A DNA stretch of 64,000 nucleotides from Ananas comosus (Eukaryota > Streptophyta > Magnoliopsida > Poales > Bromeliaceae), in assembly GCF_001540865.1 (NCBI RefSeq), contig NC_033627.1, positions 9,153,267 through 9,217,266 on the forward strand, written 5' to 3'. Position 1 is the stretch's first letter; every line of letters starts with the position of its first letter. The notes under the pieces were generated by a model, which saw only the letters and a list, made by a program, of their open reading frames with translations, did not search any database and was not told the DNA's origin. The position numbers were made by a program, and so were the translations under genes. Below, piece after piece: positions 57,223 to 64,000 of this stretch.

Positions 57223-57246
57223 TCTCTCTCTCTCTCACTCTATCTC

Positions 57247-57307
<61 letters not shown>

Positions 57308-57310
<3 letters not shown>

Positions 57311-57848
57311 CCGGGCTCGTGATGCTATCGTAGCATGGAGGCTCTGTGCTACCAAGTTGTTTTCGATGATGCGGCTTCCAAATCGACGATCGACTCCGTT
57401 AGATTTGATCTACACTATTGAAAGTATTTGAAAACTAAATTTCAGATTTTTTTCAACATCATTTGACTAGTGATCAAAAGATCTCAAAATTGACAATTTT
57501 AATGGCCGATCTTGTGTCTTTGTGTGTTTAACGGTGTAAAACAATCCAAATGCGATGAAAATTTTATAGAAATTTTTTTTCACTATTAAGAGTAAGATCA
57601 GTATATCTGATCTTGAATTTAAATCTTTTATCATCATTTTTTATGAGATTTTTATTTCCAGCTGTTCAATTTTAGACTACTTGTTTGATAGGTAAATGAT
57701 ATCGAAAAATTATGAAATTTAATTTCTAAATACTTTTAATAGTGTAGATCAAGTCTAACGGAGCCGATTATCGATTTGGAAGCTGCATCATCGAAAACAA
57801 CTTGGTAGCACGGAACCTTCCGTGCTACCGATAGTATAGTAGCCTAGT
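57308..57848. mobile_element. Palindromic MITE P13 (~541 bp)
   Basis: GAGTCCGGGCTCGTGATGCTATCG start and ACCGATAGTATAGTAGCCTAG end. CGACGATCGACTCCGTTAG pairs with CTAACGGAGCCGATTATCG; CATCATTTGACTAGTGATC repeated in family order. (GA)n left, (TA)/(TACA)n right. Confidence 0.85.
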
Positions 57849-58331
57849 TATATATATGTATATATATATGTACATATATGTAGATATATATGTACATATA
57901 TGTACATGTACATATATACATATATGTACATGTACATATATATGTACATATATGTACATATATGTATATATGTACATGTACATATATGTATATATGTNNN
58001 NNNNNNNNNNNNNNNNNNNNNNNNNNNNNNNNNNNNNNNNNNNNNNNNNNNNNNNNNNNNNNNNNNNNNNNNNNNNNNNNNNNNNNNNNNNNNNNNNNNN
58101 NNNNNNNNNNNNNNNNNNNNNNNNNNNNNNNNNNNNNNNNNNNNNNNNNNNNNNNNNNNNNNNNNNNNNNNNNNNNNNNNNNNNNNNNNNNNNNNNNNNN
58201 NNNNNNNNNNNNNNNNNNNNNNNNNNNNNNNNNNNNNNNNNNNNNNNNNNNNNNNNNNNNNNTACATATATGTATATGTATATGTATATGTATATATGTA
58301 TATGTATATGTATATACATATATGTATATGT

Positions 58332-58384
<53 letters not shown>

Positions 58385-58393
58385 TATATATAC

Positions 58394-58443
<50 letters not shown>
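57849..58443. repeat. (TATG/TACA/TA)n tract with a 265-N assembly gap at 57998-58262
   Basis: Both sides of the gap are TATATGTACATATATG-type repeats. The frames crossing it on both strands are artefacts. Repeat length is unknown. Confidence 0.95.
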
Positions 58444-58444
<1 letters not shown>

Positions 58445-58448
<4 letters not shown>

Positions 58449-58697
58449 TAGGCTGGAATACTATTAATAGTAAAACGTTTTTTTTTGCTATCAAGTTTTT
58501 AACCCTTGGATGAAAAATTGTAAGGTCAGGATGATATTAGTCAGTTAGAGCTGAGTGGTCCCCCTAGGGTTGAGTGGTCTCCACTGGGTTATAGTATTTT
58601 ATCCAATGGTTAGAAATAATGAAAAAAAGTTGATCCAAAGGCTAAAAAACTGATAGCAACAATGAAATTTTGCTACTAATAGTAGCCCAGTCCAACT
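58445..58697. mobile_element. Short MITE S4 (~253 bp)
   Basis: GAATTAGGCTGGAATACTATTAATAG at the left and CTACTAATAGTAGCCCAGTCCAACTC at the right. The first bases GAATTAGGCT equal those of the long MITE P1. Interior GTCAGGATGATATTAG and GGTTGAGTGGTCTCC. (TA)n on both sides. Confidence 0.8.
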
Positions 58698-58740
58698 CTA
58701 TATATATATATGTACATATATATATATGTACATATATATA

Positions 58741-59280
58741 GGCCATGGCTACTATACTATTATGAGTATTGGAGCCCTTATACTCATAAGTTGTTTTCAA
58801 TGATAGAGCTTCCGAATCGACGATCCACTCCGTTAAATATGATCTAAAGTATTTGAAACTTTTAGAAAATAAATTTTGTAAATTTTTGAAATCATAATAA
58901 AGTCCATCAAGTAGGCATAAAATATCCATCAAGTAGGCATAAATTTTGAGGCGTTTTCTCGTTTAACGGTGTAAAGATATCCAAATCAATTGAATTTTTG
59001 TTAGAAAATTCTTTAAACTATTTAAAACAAGATCTATACTCTTGATCTTGATTACAAGACTTCTATCATCATTTTTTAAAGAATATTCATTTTCAGCCGT
59101 TCATTTTTGTGTCCACTCGATGGATAACAGAACAATATTGAAAATATATGAAAATTGATTTCTAAACACTTCAAGTGGTGACCCCATGTAAGCCGTGTCG
59201 ATCGTCGATTTGGAGCTCCATCATTGAAAACAAATGGGTGGCAACGGAGCCCGTTTGCTATCGAGATAGTATTCTGGCTC
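58741..59280. mobile_element. Palindromic MITE P14 (~540 bp)
   Basis: GGCCATGGCTACTATACTATTATGAG start and GATAGTATTCTGGCTC end; GAATCGACGATCCACTCCG pairs with CGATCGTCGATTTGG. A duplicated CATCAAGTAGGCATAAA (about 58906 and 58930) is private to this copy. (TA)/(TACA)n left, (CT)n right. Confidence 0.78.
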
Positions 59281-59347
59281 ATCTCTCTCTCTCTCTCTCT
59301 CTGTTATAATATATATATAATATATTATATATATATATAATATAAAT

Positions 59348-59418
<71 letters not shown>

Positions 59419-59426
59419 ATATATTT

Positions 59427-59657
59427 GAACTAGGCTGGAATACTATCAATAGCACCAAGCTATTGATGCTATTAGTTTTTTAGCCCTTCGATTGAGAAAT
59501 GTGTGGTTAGGATGATGTGGGCCCCCTAAGGTTGAGTGAGTGATTGGTTGAATAGTATAATCTAACGGATAAAAATAATCAAAGGGTTAAATCTAACGAT
59601 GGAAAACTCAATAGCACCAAATCCTTGGTGCTATTAATAGTATTTCAGCCGGACTCT
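59427..59657. mobile_element. Short MITE S5 (~231 bp)
   Basis: GAACTAGGCTGGAATACTATCAATAGCACC and complement-like GGTGCTATTAATAGTATTTCAGCC ends. Interior TTAGGATGATGTGGGCCCCC and GGTTGAGTGAGTGATTGG. (TA)n left. Confidence 0.82.
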
Positions 59658-60042
59658 ATTTATTTATTATATATAGTATTTTATTTTTATATAGAAATAT
59701 TATTATATAATATTTTATTTATAAGCATAATATAATTTGCTATTTTTTTACTTAATTAATTAGCTTAGTTTTGCAGCTCTTTATTCTTATATTCTCAAGA
59801 AATATGAATATTTATGCTAATAGCATAAATCTTGAGAGAAAAAAAATTTAATTTAATAGCCGAATTTTTAATCCCGAATTTTTAATTGGTGAACGTATAA
59901 TATCCGTATAAATCATGTATCCAAATAATTGCTGAATCTGTTTTTTAACCATATTTTTCAACGAATTTAAAAATTAAAAAATAAATTTTATCCGAATTAT
60001 ACCCGTATCAAATTTTTGCTGAATCCGAATTAACTAACTATG
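59658..60042. other. AT-rich non-coding DNA
   Basis: Nothing recognisable; several CCGAATTTTTAAT / CCGTAT repeats near 59860-60020. Confidence 0.5.
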
Positions 60043-60461
60043 AGCTTAAACAAGTGAAGAACTGTAAATGCCCCTGCATTTGGCCCGTAATTACTGAGAT
60101 GCCACTGGCGGTACTAATCTTCGAAAACAAGCTTTGCTCACGTACGTTTCCTCCGGCCTTCTACGCAGATTATTATTATGCTATTATACTATTTACAGAA
60201 GCGTGTTCCCGCCGTATGCATCTACCGTCACCCCCAGGTGAGTGACTCAGCCTCTCACCATTCCCACTCCTACGTCAAAATCAAATGTTGCGTCAACCCG
60301 GCCCATTAAGATCCGATTGCCAATTTCGAGGACACTGTCTTATTAAATAAACTCTTATCTTAAAATTATCCGCGATGTTGCACATACGCCCAAAAAATTG
60401 TACAATGTACGTTTCATTCTAAAAATATGCAATATATATTATTGCATTGAGGGTCACCTCT
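60043..60461. repeat. Direct duplication, right copy (419 bp)
   Basis: Same orientation as 53205-53624. It keeps GGCCCGTAATTACTGAGATG, GTGAGTGACTCAGCCTCTCA and ATTATCCGCGATGTTG. The duplicate shows that about 6.8 kb separates equivalent points. Confidence 0.88.
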
Positions 60462-60623
60462 GCATGAATCATATGGTATATATTGTGCATGTACTAGTTT
60501 CCTCTACGTCTCTCATTTTCAATCGCATTCCATGCTTGTGTTAATCCCTGTCAAGAATGTCACCAACAATCAATAACCATTTTTGACATTATTCAAAATC
60601 ACCGGGCGATGCATTGAAGTAAA

Positions 60624-61037
60624 ATGGGCTTCACGGTAGGTGAGACTAGCAGAGGAAGGCATGGAGTGGGATGTCAGGAGAAATTAAAGTCCTGTGTGCG
60701 GCTCTGTGCATGGGAACGGGTAGGGAAGAAGAAAAAAATCCTGAAGCGGATTGCATGGGCGGATGAGGTAGGTAGTGAGTTACTGCAGGTCTTTAGTTGT
60801 CAAGAAGACGATGAGGCGACGTTAGCTGCATCCGGCAAGGGCACCCTCCGAGATCAAAAGGAAGCCTTTATTGCAGGACACCAACGGAGTAAGCTTCGAG
60901 TTTTGCCCGGAGGATCGCGGAGTTGGGTGAAGAGCAGGGGGGAAGGTGTGGATATTAAGTGTCCCACCATTCTCAGAGGTTCTTATAAGGAGGCGTATAT
61001 TGTTGAAGAGGGTGGTATCCCTTTCCTGTACACCTAA
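60624..61037 (+). pseudogene. LINE ORF1, N-terminal piece
   Basis: A 137-codon frame from ATG 60624 (MGFTVGETSRGRHGVGCQEK) to the stop at 61037. The sequence is basic, has no domain that I can name, and lies where the N-terminus of a plant L1 ORF1 should be. The next recognised part (zinc knuckle) is in another frame 70 bases on, so the gene is probably broken near 61040. Confidence 0.5.
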
Positions 61038-61104
61038 ACTACATCATCACCACCCCCTCACTGATCCCTTCCAAACCAATAGGGGTACCCCTCCATGAGG
61101 ACCG

Positions 61105-61806
61105 GTGAAGAGGTGTTTCCGGTGCCTTGCCAGTGACCATTCTGTCGCGGTGTGTCGAGACCCTGTTCGGTGTCGTAGGTGCTGGAAAATCAGACACCGA
61201 GCGTACTTTTGTAGGGAGAAGCCTGGTTCAAGTGACAACAATATGCACAGAGCTGCAAACCTTAGGGGTAGAGCTCCACTGGCCAAGGTCTTTGTCCCAT
61301 ACACTGAGGAATATTTGCGACGAGTCGAGCTATGCTGTAATGCCATCCTCGCGGACGTCATACAGCCGGCTAATCTGGGACCGGACCCGATTAGCGCCAT
61401 TAAGAGCGCACTCGCCAGCCTTTTTGGGGGCTATATTGAGGACTTTGCTGTCGCGCGCTACAGAGAGCGGGATTATGCAATTTTTCGGCCGGAATGGGTT
61501 CCAACTGAAGTGCTGGTCAAAAGAGAGGTCCTTACACTTAATGGGTTCTGGAATCGGTGTTGGCTGTGGGGTCGCTACAGGAATGCGTGGCCTCACCACA
61601 TCCAATATAAAGCATGGATTCGCCTAATCAACCTTCCCTTCGAGATTTGGTCTGTGGCACGAGTGGCAACTTTGATCAACAGCTTCGGACGGTTTATCAA
61701 AGTGGATGACGTGACCAAGGCGATAACGGATCTCCGAGCATTTCGATGCCAGATTGTTCTCGACTCGATAAGCAATCCCCCAGAATCCCTCAGTGATCGT
61801 CGATAA
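61105..61806 (+). pseudogene. LINE ORF1, zinc knuckle and RRM-like/DUF4283-type region
   Basis: A 233-codon frame begins KRCFRCLASDHSVAVC and continues DPVRCRRCWKIRHRAYFC, two CCHC-type knuckles as in plant L1 ORF1 proteins. It is followed by FVPYTEEYLRRVEL and then FGGYIEDFAVARYRERDYAI, WVPTEVLVKREVL, WLWGRYRNAWPHH, WIRLINLPFEIWSVARVATL and GRFIKVDDVTKAITDL, the DUF4283-like RNA-binding region. It would coat LINE RNA. The first Met is only the first in frame; the protein originally extended further in both directions. A basic, stop-ridden tail continues to about 63170. Confidence 0.75.
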
Positions 61807-63239
61807 GGAGCTTTTCTCGATCATGGTCGACCTGGAGAGGTAGGAAAGGTCAGAGCAAGGTGGAGATAACGTGCCACCCGCACCACAACGCAACGGACAC
61901 GGTAACGCTGAGGATCGAGCGGGTAATCAGAATCATGGAAGACAAGATGACAGGGGTGAAGATCAACTGGATAAGGACATGGAGGATGCCAAAGGGGAAC
62001 TGGAGAAAGTTGAACCTAACCCACCGACAGACAGGGCTTTGAGGGTCTTGCCGGCATCGAGGGTCTTGCCGACATCGCGTGTCCACCCGGCGGCCCCCCG
62101 TATCGGATCGATGACGAGGCTGCGTGTGGCCGGTGCCCGTAGGCACTGGGTTGCAATGGGCCGAAGGAGCTCGAAGTTCAAAATGGATGGTGTGCCAGGC
62201 CCATGGCGGGCTGAGCGAAGTGGGACTCCCGCGACTTGCTTGAAATTGGAAAGCGGACAGGCGCCGCTCAGGAAAATATGCACAGCTTCGTCTTTCTCAA
62301 CAAGGGAAAATCCCTTTTCTCTGACTTGGGGATTTTCTCGGGAGGTGGATGGTTTTTCTTATAATGTTGGGGGGCCCGAGGCATTAAATGCCATAGGCCA
62401 AACCTCGGGGTACATGCTCAAACTGTTGATCTTTGTTAATTGGACCAATCTCATCACCCTAGCTTCCTAGGTAGCGTTGGGTGGCAGCCTGTGTGGTCAA
62501 TCCACAGTGTTGGTTAATGGGCCCTTTTATGTATTTCGGGCTTGACCCTTTTCTCCACCTTTACGCCTACCTATGTGGGGGGGGGGGGTTTGATTGCTTT
62601 TCTAGCCCACGGGCCGGTTTCTCTTTCCAGCTGTGGTTGTTCGGGCTCTCTGTACTTGGCACCTGGGGAAGCAAGGGCGAAAGTCTGCGGCACCATTCAA
62701 CATTTGTTTCCTGGCGGAGAGGGGATCGCCACGCGTGCCAGTGGTTTGACCTCGACTAATGCTCCAGCTGTCGAGGACACGATGACCTCTGAAGCCATCG
62801 GTCATCCACTTCCTCCCCCCCCTTGTCATTAGATCGGCCCTTATTTCGGCTCGGACACGAGAGGGGATCTAGGGAGAGTGGCCGAGCGTTAGGTACCGGT
62901 ATCACTACTGCCAGAGTCTCCCAAAAATAGTGGTACTACTTCTTCTACTACGATGCCAAGGACGAGTAAACGACTCACTGCGACCAACAAGACACCTGTA
63001 CTGTCCAAGGCAATTTTAAGGAAGATTAATCTGCGCCAAGATGGGTAGGCGATCCGGCGTAGATCCTCAATAGCGAAGATTATCTCCAAGAGCCTTCTAT
63101 GTAGGGTGAACCTAGGCGAGAATGAGGCGGCGAACTTCTCCACGTTTCTGAACAAATGCGAGTAGGCGGGGCGTCTGATGTTTTGGTCGACTCTGTGTTG
63201 GTTTTTGTGGTGAGAGTCGGGGAGGTTTTTTATTTTGTT

Positions 63240-64000
63240 GATGCTTCGAGTTTGTAGCTAGAACGTTAAAAGGCTTAACGACCCTTCTAAACGTTGTGCC
63301 GTTAGGACCGTAGTGTCGAAACTGCGTAATGCAGTGGTTTGTCTCCAAGAGTCTAAAGTCAGTCATGTATTCGGGTCTTTCCTTAGTAGTTTCGGCGGCT
63401 CCTTGTTAAACAAATGTGCATTTCTAGAAGCCGTTGGAGCCTCTAGGGGAATTATCACGGGGTTCTCGCTTTTTCACTTGCCTAGAAGTACTTGTGAGGA
63501 AATACTCCATCACTATGCTCCTCTCCTCCGCCACGTGCGGGTCAAAGTTTTTTCTCACGAACGTCTATGGACCCGTCTCTTGGGATGGCAAAGAAGAGTT
63601 CTTCGCAAAATTGTCACAACTTAAGGATCATTGTGTGGGTAAGTAGATCATCTGCGGAGATTTTAACTGTACTAGAAGGCAAGAGGAGCGGAGGGAAAAG
63701 CTTTGCAGCATCAAAGCTACTGCCTTGTTCATTGAGCTGATCAAAGAGCTCGCTTTGATTGACCTACCCTTGTCTAACCAATCCTTCACGTGGTCCAACT
63801 TGCAAGCAAATCCAACATTTGCGAGACTCGATCGGTTTCTTGTCTCTACCGAGTGGGACGAGGAGTTCCCTCTTTCTAGAATTGAAGCATTACCTAGAAT
63901 TACTTCCGATCACTTCCCTATCCTTCTTACTGCGAAAACCGGCTCCAAGGTGAAGAACAAGACCTTTCGCTTTGAGGAAGCTTGGCTGAATCATGAGGGC
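63240..64000 (+). pseudogene. LINE ORF2, endonuclease part (decayed, incomplete)
   Basis: Frames from about 63250 give NAVVCLQESKVSHVFGSFL, then after a frameshift near 63500, FLTNVYGPVSWDGKEEFF, a TAG at 63641-63643 (where the 12-kb LINE has Trp), IICGDFNCTRRQEER, LIDLPLSNQSFTWSNLQ, ARLDRFLVSTEWDEEFP and ALPRITSDHFPILL. These are the APE-type endonuclease motifs in the order of the first LINE. The reverse transcriptase should follow beyond the window. Confidence 0.85.

Larger units (their letters stand above)
60500..64000 (+). mobile_element. Second L1-type LINE, decayed, runs off window
   Basis: ORF1 fragments (60624-63170) and the start of ORF2 (about 63240 onward) follow on the plus strand in the same order and with the same motifs as the LINE at 11.5 kb. 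It keeps most of ORF1, so it is longer at the 5' side than the first copy, but has several stops and frameshifts. The 5' end lies between the duplicated block (60461) and about 60620; the 3' end is outside the window. Confidence 0.85.

Noticed and set aside
57825..58513. Several ~180-215-codon open frames on both strands
   Set aside because: They run through TATG/TACA repeats and 265 Ns; open by low complexity, not by coding.

Overview
The window is nuclear DNA of a flowering plant, most likely a monocot. The support is plant-type gypsy, copia, L1, MULE, Helitron and MITE sequences, (TA)n/(GA)n microsatellites, and a plant-specific AT-hook/PPC gene. The MITE types remind me of the pineapple genome (Ananas comosus), but that species guess is inference. 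There are two N gaps (25 and 265 bases) and two single Ns, as in a draft assembly. I see no bacterial-style operons, CRISPR arrays, tRNAs or rRNAs.

Layout. 1-8.05 kb: a minus-strand Ty3/gypsy element (partial gag plus a ~5.5 kb LTR-like block) inserted into the gag-protease region of a minus-strand Ty1/copia element that has a 211-bp LTR. 8.2-8.7 kb: three exons resembling a plant Rab3GAP catalytic subunit, probably a pseudogene fragment. 10.1-11.1 kb: palindromic MITEs. 11.46-15.74 kb: a 5'-truncated L1-type LINE with a 15-bp target duplication and one internal stop in ORF2. 16.3-18.3 kb: more MITEs and a Helitron-like 3' end. 18.3-22.4 kb: a Helitron-like unit holding nested insertions plus fragments of a clade A PP2C gene and a trehalose-6-phosphate phosphatase gene. 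23.1-23.8 kb: a derlin pseudogene fragment. 25.0-32.6 kb: a complete but decayed Mutator-like element (MULE) with ~500-bp terminal inverted repeats, a mudrA-type transposase and a second gene encoding a plant mobile domain (PMD) protein. 33.5 kb: another Helitron-like 3' terminus.

34.3-52.4 kb: the one probable host gene, an AT-hook nuclear-localised (AHL) protein on the minus strand. It has five exons that splice in frame and four introns. Two introns (~6.0 and ~9.6 kb) are swollen by a TRIM, a copia remnant, a MULE remnant and MITEs. Its N-terminal coding region shows an apparent pair of compensating frameshifts in GC-rich DNA.

53.2-64 kb: a 420-bp direct duplication (53.2 and 60.0 kb) brackets a dense run of palindromic and short MITEs, each set in (TA)n/(GA)n tracts. 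The window ends inside a second, decayed L1-type LINE (ORF1 plus the start of ORF2). The main signals worth pursuing are the microsatellite-embedded MITE system with shared termini, the two-gene MULE with arrays of CACCGTCTT-type boxes in its ends, and the chimeric PP2C/TPP capture.
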